This document shows, one piece after another, positions 8,675 to 16,514 of a stretch of DNA of 64,000 nt. The stretch spans positions 2,513,475-2,577,474 of the forward strand of contig NZ_JAFEJK010000001.1 of assembly GCF_016888515.1 (NCBI RefSeq), written 5' to 3'. Under the pieces are notes generated by a model. It saw only the letters and a program-made list of their open reading frames with translations, searched no databases and was not told the origin of the DNA. Position numbers and translations under genes: made by a program. Within the stretch, counting starts at the first letter, position 1, and each line of letters starts with the position of its first letter. Origin of the DNA: Shimia biformata. Lineage in GTDB: Bacteria > Pseudomonadota > Alphaproteobacteria > Rhodobacterales > Rhodobacteraceae.

Positions 8675-9490
8675 TTAGTGCATAACGGGTCTTGGTGCTA
8701 GGGCTGGCGTGGCCGGCGAAGCGGTTCCGGGTGGCGAAGCCGGCCACAAGACGACCACAGGAGCTGGCGGTTTGTAGCCCAGAGATGAGTGTGGGCGCCT
8801 TGTGTTGTAATGCCGGCGCCAGCTCTCGATGATGATCTTCGCCTCGGCCAAGCTGTAGAAGATCTCGCCGTTGAGCAGCTCGTCGCGGAGCCTTGCGTTG
8901 AAGCTCTCGCAGTAGCCGTTCTCCCAAGGGCTGCCGGGCTCGATGTAGGCGGTCTTCGCGCCGACGGCGGCGATCCAGTCCCGCACTGCCTTCGCCACGA
9001 ACTCTGGGCCGTTGTCGGATCGTATGTGATCGGGCACGCCCCGCAGGATGAACAGGTCTGACAGCATGTCGATGACGTCGGTCGATCGGAGCTTCCGATC
9101 GATCCGGATCGCCAGGCACTCCCGGGTGAACTCGTCGATCAGGTTGAGCATCCGGAACTTCCTTCCATCGTGGGTCCGGCTCTCGACGAAGTCGTAGGAC
9201 CAGACGTGGTTAGGGCGCTCGGGCCGCAGACGGATGCAGGACCCGTCGTTGAGCCAGAGCCGCGACTTCTTCGGTTGCTTCTGGGGAACCTTCAGCCCCT
9301 CCCGCCGCCATATCCGCTCGACCCGCTTCACGTTTACCGCCCAACCGGCTTCACGCAGCAGGGCTGTGATCCGGCGGTATCCGTAGCGCCCGTATTGCGA
9401 CGCGAGCGCGATGATGTCCGCCGTCAGGACTTCTTCATCGGCCCGACCTTGCGGCACCTTTCTCTGGGTCGAGCGATGTTGCCCGAGCAC
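8675..9490 (-). CDS. IS3-family transposase OrfB (DDE domain)
   Basis: Catalytic half of the IS3 transposase. An HTH_21-like region (GRYGYRRITALLREAGW) precedes the retroviral-type integrase core, with acidic residues in VWSYDFVE, IRSDNGPEF and ENGYCESFN. The frame is open upstream to the orfA overlap, and the product is probably made as an OrfAB fusion by a -1 slip in the GGGGAAAC run near 9570-9577. The formal start at 9490 therefore understates the protein. Confidence 0.88.
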   Translation of the reverse strand: MLGQHRSTQRKVPQGRADEEVLTADIIALASQYGRYGYRRITALLREAGWAVNVKRVERIWRREGLKVPQKQPKKSRLWLNDGSCIRLRPERPNHVWSYDFVESRTHDGRKFRMLNLIDEFTRECLAIRIDRKLRSTDVIDMLSDLFILRGVPDHIRSDNGPEFVAKAVRDWIAAVGAKTAYIEPGSPWENGYCESFNARLRDELLNGEIFYSLAEAKIIIESWRRHYNTRRPHSSLGYKPPAPVVVLWPASPPGTASPATPALAPRPVMH

Positions 9491-9564
9491 GCGGCAGGCG
9501 AGGCGTTCCGAGACCCGGAACTTCTTCCTGATATGCTCAATGCAAGCACGGCGGCGGGCGGGGC

Positions 9565-9858
9565 TCAGAAGTTTCCCCTGGCAGCCTCAGCCAAGATCAG
9601 CTTCTCGAGCGTCAGGTCAGAGACCGCCTTCCGGAGACGCTCGTTCTCCTTCTCAAGCACCTTCAGCCGCTTCACCTGGTCGGTCTTCAAGCCGCCAAAC
9701 TCCTTGCGCCACCGATAGTAGGTGAACTGCGTCACTCCAATCGATCGCACCGCCTCGGCCACCGACCGGCCCTGCGATACCAACACATCGACCTGCCGGA
9801 GCTTCACGACAATCTCCTCGGGCTTATGCTTCTTCTGGGGCATTCCTTGATCCTCCAT
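9565..9858 (-). CDS. IS3-family transposase OrfA (HTH and leucine zipper)
   Basis: DNA-binding half of the IS3 transposase, 97 aa. It has an HTH_8-type domain (KPEEIVVKLRQVDVLVSQGR ... GVTQFTYYRWRKEFGG) followed by a heptad-rich segment (LKVLEKENERLRKAVSDLTL) that mediates multimerisation. The last codons AARGNF lie over the GGGGAAAC stretch where -1 frameshifting would feed ribosomes into OrfB. Confidence 0.88.
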   Translation of the reverse strand: MEDQGMPQKKHKPEEIVVKLRQVDVLVSQGRSVAEAVRSIGVTQFTYYRWRKEFGGLKTDQVKRLKVLEKENERLRKAVSDLTLEKLILAEAARGNF

Positions 9859-9908
9859 CTGGCTCGAAAGCCTACTTCAGGGAGGACCACTTTTCAGGGG
9901 GCAGGCCA

Positions 9909-11398
9909 TTCAATTCTGCCAATGGGTGGGAGGATTGGCGATGATGGGACCAAGGCAGGAGGCGCAACCGGCGCTGTTCTACGAGTTCTCGCTTGATGAT
10001 CACGTCCCGCGAGACCACCTGCTTCGATCCATCGACCGGTTCGTGGATCTGTCCGCGATCCGTGCTTACCTCGCTGATTTCTACAGCCACACCGGCCGTC
10101 CTTCCGTCGATCCCGAACTGCTGATCCGGATGCTGCTGGTTGGCTATTGCTTCGGCATCCGGTCGGAACGGCGGCTGTGCGATGAGGTGCATCTAAACTT
10201 GGCATACCGCTGGTTCTGCCGCCTTGATCTGAGTGACCGGGTCCCGGACCACTCCACCTTCTCCAAGAACCGCCATGGCCGGTTCCGTGACAGCGAACTG
10301 CTGCGCCACCTGTTCGAGACGACCGTCGCGCGGTGCATCGAAGAGGGCCTGGTCAGCGGCCAGCGCATGGCGGTAGATGCCAGTCTCATTGAAGCAGACG
10401 CGAACAAGCAGAACTCGACACCGAAGGAGGACTGGGACGCGGCGCGGATCAACCCAGTCGATGCGCCCCGCGCGGTTCGCGAGTATCTCGACACGCTGGA
10501 TGAGGCCGCCTTCGGCGCGGCCACCGAGGTCACGCCCAAGTTCACGTCGCATTCCGACCCGGCCAGCCAGTGGACGGCGGCGCGCAAAGGGCCGGCATTC
10601 TTCAGCTATTCCGACAACTACCTAATCGACACGGATCACGGCGTGATCGTGGATGTGGAGGCCACCAGATCTATCCGCCAAGCCGAGGTCGGCTCGACCA
10701 AGACCATGCTGGATCGGGTAAAGGCCAAGTTCGACCTGCATCCCGAACGCCTGATCGCCGACACCGCGTATGGCACCGGGCCAATGCTGGGCTGGCTGGT
10801 CGAGCGCAAGATCGCACCGCACATCCCGGTCTTCGACAAGTCCGGACGTACCGACGGCACATGGAGCCGGGCGGACTTCGAGTGGGACGCCGAGAACGAC
10901 CAATACATCTGCCCCGAGGGCCACGAGTTGAAGCAATTCCGTCGGAACTACTCCGACCCGAACCGGGTGCCGACCGGAAAGGGCAGAACCAAATACCGTG
11001 CCCTGAAACTGACCTGCCAAGCCTGCCCCTCCAAGGCGAAATGCTGCCCGCAGGCAGATGCCAGATCGATCACCCGCGAAGAACACGAAGACGCCCGTCA
11101 GATTGCCCGAGACATCGCGAAGACCAAGCAATACGACATCTCCATGAAGCTGCGCAAAAAGGTCGAGATGCTCTTCGCGCACCTCAAGCGCATCCTCGGC
11201 CTGGGACGGCTCCGACTACGTGGCCCATGCGGCGCAAATGACGAATTCCTGCTCGCCGCAACCGCCCAGAACCTCCGGAAACTGGCAAAGATCTTTCCTG
11301 CACCGCAGAAAACGCGCACAGCCTGAAAGGAAAGGTCTTTGTGCGCTCTTCAGGCCGCCACTTTCTGCGCAGGCAAACAGTTGTTTTTCCACAGAATC
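9909..11398 (+). mobile_element. IS1182-family insertion sequence (approximate ends)
   Basis: One long transposase gene flanked by short candidate termini. ATTCTGCCAATGG lies just after the IS3 right end, and an inverted ATTCTGTGG lies near 11390-11398. The match is short, so the ends are approximate. The left terminus touches the IS3 element. Confidence 0.55.
9926..11326 (+). CDS. IS1182-family transposase
   Basis: DDE transposase of about 460 aa with the full family layout: N-terminal FYEFSLDDHVPRDHLLRSID, the DUF772-like GRPSVDPELLIRMLLVGYCF, the first acidic motif MAVDASLIEADANK, the central LIADTAYGTGPML, a cysteine cluster CQACPSKAKCC, and a C-terminal FAHLKRILGLGRLRLRG. The coding frame is intact, so the element may still move. 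Translation could also begin a few codons later, at the ATG-ATG pair near 9941. Confidence 0.9.
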   Translation: MGGLAMMGPRQEAQPALFYEFSLDDHVPRDHLLRSIDRFVDLSAIRAYLADFYSHTGRPSVDPELLIRMLLVGYCFGIRSERRLCDEVHLNLAYRWFCRLDLSDRVPDHSTFSKNRHGRFRDSELLRHLFETTVARCIEEGLVSGQRMAVDASLIEADANKQNSTPKEDWDAARINPVDAPRAVREYLDTLDEAAFGAATEVTPKFTSHSDPASQWTAARKGPAFFSYSDNYLIDTDHGVIVDVEATRSIRQAEVGSTKTMLDRVKAKFDLHPERLIADTAYGTGPMLGWLVERKIAPHIPVFDKSGRTDGTWSRADFEWDAENDQYICPEGHELKQFRRNYSDPNRVPTGKGRTKYRALKLTCQACPSKAKCCPQADARSITREEHEDARQIARDIAKTKQYDISMKLRKKVEMLFAHLKRILGLGRLRLRGPCGANDEFLLAATAQNLRKLAKIFPAPQKTRTA

Positions 11399-11918
11399 GG
11401 CTCGTTGCCGCCATTAGCTGCACGGTAACTTAATGGCCGTTTCGGAGCTGAGGGTCTTCAACGGGCATTTTCTCCTGACCGGTACCCTGCCCTATGGCTT
11501 CTTCCCGATTGCTAATAGCCCCACATCTTCGGTCATTTAGCCCGGGGCGCTGCGCTGAGGTTGGTTTTCGTGTTTCCGAGAGTGTGACCTGTCGGCACCT
11601 CAGGGCTAATATCTCAGCTTTTCACCAGATCGCCAATCGGCGGCATCTCCCTCGGCAGTTCACCTACCTTCCTTCGCGGCTACCGCTCTTCTCCCTTTGT
11701 CTGAGTTGCATGACATGCTGGTCGCAGCTGTCGTCCCGTCCACAAAGGTCGCCGCCGATCTTTTCCCCCTAACCCGCCAAAGAACAGGGGTGGGCCATTC
11801 CTCACGGACCAAAAAGACCGGCGCCTGCCCCTCTCCGCTCACGCTTCGCCTTCGGTCTGGCCGGGCCTTGGCCAGCTGCCAGGTGACCATCATTGCTACA
11901 CAAACAAGGAGAAGAGCT
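11399..11918 (+). other. Intergenic stretch between IS1182 and DUF736 gene
   Basis: About 520 bp without a convincing gene. Short open frames here have no recognisable motif. The segment from 11780 (GGGCCATTCC through CTCCGCTCACGCTTCGCC) resembles the leader of the small gene at 52342, which contains TCCGCTCACGCTCCGGC. It probably carries the DUF736 promoter, but no -35/-10 pair stands out. Confidence 0.4.
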
Positions 11919-12257
11919 ATGACCACGAGCTGCATCAAATTCACCAGCGCCGACATCGAAACCGCAAAGGGCGTCGGCTCCATCTCGACCCTGACCTTCG
12001 ATCTCGACATCACGGTCGAACCCGTCGCGAGCACGAACCCTTTGGCCCCCGCGCACCGCGTCCTCGGCCGCTCCCCGCGCGGCAAGCTGGTTGAGTGCGG
12101 CGGCATCTGGAAGAAGCAGAACAAGGAGACCGGCGCCGACTACTTCACGCTGACCATCCGCGACCACGGCTTCAACGCCAACCTCGGCAAGGCCGCGAAC
12201 CAGGACGATCTGTCCCTGCAGGCCGTCATCCCCTGGGGTCCCAAAGACGCAGCGTGA
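11919..12257 (+). CDS. DUF736 family protein
   Basis: Small protein (112 aa) of a family carried almost only by alphaproteobacterial plasmids and integrative elements. GTADYFTLTIRDHG-like and IPWGPKDAA segments fit the DUF736 beta-rich fold. The start at 11919 follows AAGGAGAAG. Longer upstream frames lack sensible codon use. The molecular function is unknown; a second protein with two such domains lies at 46979. Confidence 0.78.
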   Translation: MTTSCIKFTSADIETAKGVGSISTLTFDLDITVEPVASTNPLAPAHRVLGRSPRGKLVECGGIWKKQNKETGADYFTLTIRDHGFNANLGKAANQDDLSLQAVIPWGPKDAA

Positions 12258-12263
12258 AGCATA

Positions 12264-12291
12264 GAATCGGCTGGGGCTACCCAGCCGATTC
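12264..12291 (+). terminator. Hairpin terminator after DUF736
   Basis: Twelve-bp perfect stem GAATCGGCTGGG / CCCAGCCGATTC with a 4-nt loop starts 6 nt after the DUF736 stop. The downstream T content is modest (CCGCTGTTTATCTT), so termination strength is uncertain. Confidence 0.6.
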
Positions 12292-12750
12292 CCGCTGTTT
12301 ATCTTCCCTCTGGTAAGACTTGCTTATGTTTTAGAGTACCCTGGTGGATACGCTTGGCCGAAGTAAATGATTGCAGATCGGATCCAAGTTCGTGCTGACA
12401 CATACTGCTTCCTTGTCTTGGTTTTCCGGCTTGCACAGGCGCGTCTATGCCTCGAGTTGGTTCCGTTTTGACAGCCGTGCAAAGATAGAAAAGGCAATAA
12501 AAACAAATAATTGCGACGGGAGAGACGCGAAGTCTAGGTCAACTTCTGATCTGCTGATGTCGAAAAAGTTCCCATATATTGGGCGGCCATCTTCCGCGAT
12601 CACTACAATTTGTCGGAACATCTATGCCGGCAGGTGTCTCGGTGGAGTTCGAGCCATCGGGTGAAAATCGTTGTTAAGACTCATTTTTCCGTGTAGATGA
12701 CAGTTTAAAGAGCGAAATCGCCGAAAAAGCGATATTTAGAGGGCAGGCAG
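12292..12750 (+). other. repABC upstream region with one parS-like repeat and a possible promoter
   Basis: About 460 bp with no supported gene. It holds one copy of the 17-bp repeat at 12465-12481. A candidate promoter for repABC is TTGTTA (12671-12676), 17 nt, TAGATG (12694-12699), about 50 nt before the repA ATG. In repABC plasmids this region normally carries RepA/RepB-controlled expression and partition sites. Confidence 0.5.
12465..12481 (+). repeat. parS-like repeat, copy 1
   Basis: GTTTTGACAGCCGTGCA, identical to the two copies in the repA-repB gap. Its location upstream of repA, within a repABC replicon, suggests a RepB-binding centromere site. Confidence 0.6.
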
Positions 12751-13962
12751 ATGCGAGAACGGTCTTTTACGGCTGATACGAAGGATCAATCCTTCGACGA
12801 GATCATCCTACAGCAAGGAGAGTTGATTTCCGACCGCCTCAATATGTTGCGTCAGGAACAGTATCCTCCCGACGCTCAAAAAGGTCTACGTCAGTTTTCA
12901 TTGGCCGAGGTTGCCTACTATCTCGGCGTGACGCAGTCGACCATTAAGAAGCTTCATCTCGAAGGCAAAGGTCCTGAACCTGAAACATCGTCGTCCGGGA
13001 GGCGCAGCTACTCGGCCGAGCAGATGCTGGAACTGAGAGCTTATCTCGACAAGCATGGCCGCCCCGGAAAACGCCGTTATGTCCCCTATCGGCAACCTGG
13101 CGAAGAACTGCACGTCGTGTCTGTCGTGAACTTCAAAGGGGGCTCGGGAAAGACCACTACCTCCGCTCACCTCGCGCAGCACTTGGCGTTGAAAGGGCAT
13201 CGAGTTCTTGCGATCGACTTGGACCCTCAAGCGTCGTTCACAGCTTTGCACGGCATTCAGCCTGAACTCGACAACGTGCCTTCGCTCTACGAGACACTTC
13301 GGTATGATGACGAGCGCAAGCCGATCACAGAGGTGATCCGGCCAACAAATTTTCCCAACCTAGATATCGTTCCGGCAAGTCTCGAGCTTCAAGAGTACGA
13401 ATACGATACCCCTGTTGCTTTGACGAGTAGCGATCCCCATGAGGGCCGTACCTTCTTCACTCGTATATCGAAGGCGCTTAGCGAGGTTGATGACCGCTAT
13501 GACGTGGTTGTGATCGATTGCCCTCCTCAGCTGGGCTACCTCACACTCACTGCTCTCACGGCTTCTTCCTCGGTCATTGTGACGGTCCATCCTCAGATGC
13601 TGGACGTCATGTCGATGAGCCAATTTCTCCTGATGCTGGGCGGGATCATGAAGACGATCCGTGACGCTGGAGCGAACATGCGCCTGAAGTGGTTCCGTTA
13701 CCTTGTAACGCGATTTGAACCAACGGACGGCCCCCAGAAGCAGATGGTTGGGTTCCTCCAGGCGATGTTTCCAAATCAGATGCTGTCGGCTCCTGTGCTA
13801 AAATCTACGGCGATCTCCGACGCTGGGATCACCAAACAGACGCTTTACGAAGTTGAGCGGTCTCAGTTCGTGCGGACTACTTACGACCGTGCAGTGACTT
13901 CGTTGAATGATGTGAACGACGAGATCGCCGAACTGATCCACAAGGCTTGGGGGCGTGAATGA
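12751..13962 (+). CDS. repA: Plasmid partitioning protein RepA (ParA-type ATPase)
   Basis: Walker-type partition ATPase of the repABC family (403 aa). With RepB and parS sites it segregates the plasmid, and it also represses the rep operon. An N-terminal MerR-like HTH region (FSLAEVAYYLGVTQSTIKKL) lies near residues 48-68. The deviant Walker A FKGGSGKTTTSAHLAQ follows near 128, then VLAIDLDPQAS and VVVIDCPPQLGYLTLTAL. It is the first gene of repABC and is followed by a 100-nt gap with two parS-like repeats. Confidence 0.95.
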   Translation: MRERSFTADTKDQSFDEIILQQGELISDRLNMLRQEQYPPDAQKGLRQFSLAEVAYYLGVTQSTIKKLHLEGKGPEPETSSSGRRSYSAEQMLELRAYLDKHGRPGKRRYVPYRQPGEELHVVSVVNFKGGSGKTTTSAHLAQHLALKGHRVLAIDLDPQASFTALHGIQPELDNVPSLYETLRYDDERKPITEVIRPTNFPNLDIVPASLELQEYEYDTPVALTSSDPHEGRTFFTRISKALSEVDDRYDVVVIDCPPQLGYLTLTALTASSSVIVTVHPQMLDVMSMSQFLLMLGGIMKTIRDAGANMRLKWFRYLVTRFEPTDGPQKQMVGFLQAMFPNQMLSAPVLKSTAISDAGITKQTLYEVERSQFVRTTYDRAVTSLNDVNDEIAELIHKAWGRE

Positions 13963-13967
13963 ATGAG

Positions 13968-13984
13968 GTTTTGACAGCCGTGCA
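13968..13984 (+). repeat. parS-like repeat, copy 2
   Basis: GTTTTGACAGCCGTGCA located 5 nt after the repA stop codon. The start-to-start distance to copy 3 is 25 bp, so the two face a similar side of the helix. Confidence 0.6.
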
Positions 13985-13992
13985 GAGAGCCA

Positions 13993-14009
13993 GTTTTGAC
14001 AGCCGTGCA
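13993..14009 (+). repeat. parS-like repeat, copy 3
   Basis: Third identical GTTTTGACAGCCGTGCA, in the repA-repB intergenic gap. parS sites at this place are known for several repABC plasmids. The half sites TTGAC and GTGCAA form only an imperfect palindrome. Confidence 0.6.
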
Positions 14010-14065
14010 ACTGTCGAAATGCGCGCAGCGCGTAGGTTGGATTCTGACGAAAAGGAGATGGCTTG

Positions 14066-15061
14066 ATGGCGCGCAAAGACCTCCTGAAGAGCGTCATGGC
14101 CGGCTCGCCGGAGCAGCCCAAGGATTCCGGTCGCTCTGGATACGCAATGCGCGGTGCTTCGAAATCGATGAAGGTTTCGATTGATAGCCTTGCGGAGAAC
14201 TCGAAGCGTCTTCTTGAAGGCGAGACCATTGTCGAGATCGATCCGCAATTGATCGATGTGTCATTCGTCTCGGATCGGCTTAGTGATGACGATATTGCGT
14301 TCAACGAACTGAAAGCATCGATCGCGGCCGGTCGCCAGGACACACCGGTATTGCTTCGACCGCATCCAGAAGCAGATGGTCGCTACATGATCGTCTTCGG
14401 GCATCGCCGTGTGCGAGTTGCATCGGCGCTCGGCCGTAAGGTTCGCGCAGTTGTAAAGCCGATGGACGACGTGGCCCACATTCTTGCTCAAGGGCAGGAG
14501 AACACTGCGCGCGCAGATCTCTCATTTATTGAGAAGGCCCTATTTGCGAAGAGCCTTTTGGATATGGGGCAAGCAAAGGACGTGATCCAGTCCGCCCTGA
14601 CCATTGACGGTACTTTGCTTTCGCGCATGCTTTCAGTGGCGCAGAACGTCCCGCGGAACGTCATCGAACAGATTGGCCCAGCCAAGCAGATCGGGCGTGA
14701 TCGTTGGGAGGATTTCAAGAAGTTGGCCTCGGAGCCCAAGAATGAGAAGATCCTCAAAGGAGCTTTGGAGTTCGACGGTTTTCAGGGTCTCGATAGCGAT
14801 GCACGCTTCGAGTTCCTGCACAGCAAGCTAGCAGAAGCGGGCAGGGCGCCGAAAAGCCGAAAAACGCGTGCCACGCCCAAGAAACGTACTTGGACCGCCG
14901 GCAAAGGCCGCATCAAAGGCGTCATCGGCCGATCCGGAAAGGCATTCAGCATTTCACTCACGGCGCAAGACTCGACCGAGTTCGGGGACTTTCTCTCGGG
15001 CCGGCTCGATCAGCTGTACAGTGAATTCCTCGCGACGAAAGAGGAGCAGTCAGAACAATGA
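14066..15061 (+). CDS. repB: Plasmid partitioning protein RepB (ParB-type)
   Basis: Centromere-binding partner of RepA (331 aa). The ParB nuclease-like domain includes PVLLRPHPEADGRYMIVFGH and RRVRVASALGRKVRAV. Next come GQENTARADLSFIEKALFAK and a central HTH (SALTIDGTLLSRMLSVAQN). The C-terminal dimerisation region follows a basic linker. The ATG at 14066 is preceded by AAAGGAG at 14051, which decides the start over an in-frame TTG at 14063. It sits between repA and the ctRNA/repC region in canonical order. Confidence 0.93.
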   Translation: MARKDLLKSVMAGSPEQPKDSGRSGYAMRGASKSMKVSIDSLAENSKRLLEGETIVEIDPQLIDVSFVSDRLSDDDIAFNELKASIAAGRQDTPVLLRPHPEADGRYMIVFGHRRVRVASALGRKVRAVVKPMDDVAHILAQGQENTARADLSFIEKALFAKSLLDMGQAKDVIQSALTIDGTLLSRMLSVAQNVPRNVIEQIGPAKQIGRDRWEDFKKLASEPKNEKILKGALEFDGFQGLDSDARFEFLHSKLAEAGRAPKSRKTRATPKKRTWTAGKGRIKGVIGRSGKAFSISLTAQDSTEFGDFLSGRLDQLYSEFLATKEEQSEQ

Positions 15062-15067
15062 TCTAGG

Positions 15068-15122
15068 CAAAAGAAAAGCCCCCAAGCAGCGTGGCCTGAG
15101 AGCTAATCTGAAAAGTTTGGTC
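15068..15122 (-). ncRNA. repABC counter-transcribed antisense RNA
   Basis: Small antisense RNA (about 55 nt) that in repABC plasmids limits repC expression and sets incompatibility. Read leftward from about 15122, it ends in a hairpin AGCUCUCAG...CUUGGGGGCU closed by U-G and Watson-Crick pairs and followed by UUUUCUUUU. This is a textbook intrinsic terminator and resembles the conserved ctRNA terminator of the family. It lies between repB and repC and opposes the repC leader. Confidence 0.8.
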
Positions 15123-15128
15123 GCTTAG

Positions 15129-15157
15129 AAGATATCTCTCCCGCGAATCACTGTCAA
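15129..15157 (-). promoter_or_regulatory. Promoter of the ctRNA
   Basis: On the minus strand, TTGACA (15152-15157) and TATCTT (15129-15134) are spaced by exactly 17 nt. Transcription would start near 15122 and run leftward into the ctRNA. The -35 is a perfect consensus, as expected for a strong constitutive antisense promoter. Confidence 0.75.
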
Positions 15158-15221
15158 CAAGAACGCCACTTCGGCGAACGGCTTTCTTTTGCCTCCACAT
15201 AACTGGAGGTGAGAAACAGGC

Positions 15222-16502
15222 ATGGAACATACAGGTTGGCGCAAGCCGACACCGGGTCTTGGCATTGCAGAGCAACTTGCCCAAGCCGGTGAACAGGTAG
15301 CTGTACCCAAAACACGAGCCTTCGTGGCAGTGAAGCGGGTGGGGGCCTACATTGGCCTCAAGGCCGGAGACATGATGCTCCTCGACACGCTCGGAGCGTT
15401 TACCCAAGCCCAGGACTGGGAGGAGGGGCAGCGCCCGATCGTCTGGGCGTCAAACGCCTATCTGATGGAGCAGACCGGGTTCTCGCTGTCCGCGCTGAAA
15501 CGCCATGCGCGACGGCTGGCCGAGATCGGCGTGATCTCCTTCCAGGACAGCCCAAACGGCAAGCGATGGGGCCGCAGGGACGCCGAGGGGCGCATCGTCG
15601 AGGCCTATGGCTTTGATTTGTCGCCGCTGTCGGCGCGAGTCGAGGAGTTCGAGGAGCTTCATACCGATTTGCAGGCCGAGCGCGAGCTCTGTCAGCGCCT
15701 GAAGCGCCAGATCACGGTTGCACGCCGTATGATCCGCGCGCGGATCGAGGCGGCCGTCAGCAGCGCGCTACGAGGGCCCTGGACTCAATTCACGGGTCTC
15801 TTCGAGGAGCTTCTGGACCGGCTTCCGCGCCGCCATGAAACCTCAGAACAGCTTGTGCGGCTGCTAACATGGTTCAAGGAGCTCCAGGAGCGTGTCGAGG
15901 CGGCCTATCTCAAGGCAACGGAGGGTGTCCAGCCTGTGGAAAACACGCCTGAAACCAAGGCACAAGTCTTCGAAAAGACTCAAAAAATGAACCCCAGGGA
16001 GGCCATTTCTGACCCTCATATACTAATTACAAACCAACTTGATCCTGTAACTCGTAATTCCTCTGAAAAAGAGGAAGCGGCGGCCGTGGTACCCAATGCT
16101 CACACCGAGGATCGGGTTGATAAGGAGCTGGAAGACTGGGTGGCCGAAGTGCGCAAGAAACGGACGGCGCTCGATCTTCCGACAATCATGCAGGCCTGTC
16201 CGGAATTCGCATCCTGGGCGCGCAATCTAGGTGGATTCCTGAAGGATTGGGGCGATCTGCATCGGGTTGCGGGGCAACTTAGGCCAATGATCGGGATCTC
16301 GGAGCATGCCTGGAACGCGGCGCAGGACAGAATGGGCACTCAAGTGGCAACGGCAGCATTTGCGCTTGTCTTCGAGAAACACAGCACAGGGGAGGTTTCC
16401 TCGCCGGGCGGATATCTGCGCGGCATGGTCGAGAAAGCCGGGGCAGGGGAGTTGCACCTCGAGCGCAGCTTCTATGGCAGGCTCAGCGGGCAGGCGGCGT
16501 GA
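15222..16502 (+). CDS. repC: Replication initiation protein RepC
   Basis: Replication initiator of repABC plasmids (426 aa). In this family the replication origin usually lies inside repC. The N-terminal domain carries GDMMLLDTLGAF and the winged-helix segment WASNAYLMEQTGFSLSALKR, then a charged linker and a C-terminal domain with GGYLRGMVEKAGAGELHL. The start follows GGAGGTGAGAAACAGGC, a clear ribosome-binding site. An AT-rich stretch near 16005-16060 inside the gene is where an origin might be expected (inference). Confidence 0.95.
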   Translation: MEHTGWRKPTPGLGIAEQLAQAGEQVAVPKTRAFVAVKRVGAYIGLKAGDMMLLDTLGAFTQAQDWEEGQRPIVWASNAYLMEQTGFSLSALKRHARRLAEIGVISFQDSPNGKRWGRRDAEGRIVEAYGFDLSPLSARVEEFEELHTDLQAERELCQRLKRQITVARRMIRARIEAAVSSALRGPWTQFTGLFEELLDRLPRRHETSEQLVRLLTWFKELQERVEAAYLKATEGVQPVENTPETKAQVFEKTQKMNPREAISDPHILITNQLDPVTRNSSEKEEAAAVVPNAHTEDRVDKELEDWVAEVRKKRTALDLPTIMQACPEFASWARNLGGFLKDWGDLHRVAGQLRPMIGISEHAWNAAQDRMGTQVATAAFALVFEKHSTGEVSSPGGYLRGMVEKAGAGELHLERSFYGRLSGQAA

Positions 16503-16514
16503 TAGGGCAGGGGG

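Larger units (their letters stand above)
8641..9908 (-). mobile_element. IS3-family insertion sequence
   Basis: Element of about 1.27 kb with terminal inverted repeats: TGGCCTGCCCC...AGTGGTCC at 8641 and its inverted partner ending at 9908. It holds two overlapping minus-strand frames, orfA and orfB. The 3-4 bp flanks (GGG on the left, TTC on the right) do not match, so the current neighbours are not the original target. The left flank is IS21 and the right flank is an IS1182-type element. Confidence 0.82.

Noticed and set aside
11322-11350. GAAAGGAAAGG similar to the shared leader motif
   Set aside because: It sits at the 3' end of the IS1182 transposase gene, not in a plasmid-gene leader, so it is treated as chance.
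12371-12664. 97-codon frame upstream of repA
   Set aside because: AT-rich, no ribosome-binding site or motif, and it spans a parS-like repeat.
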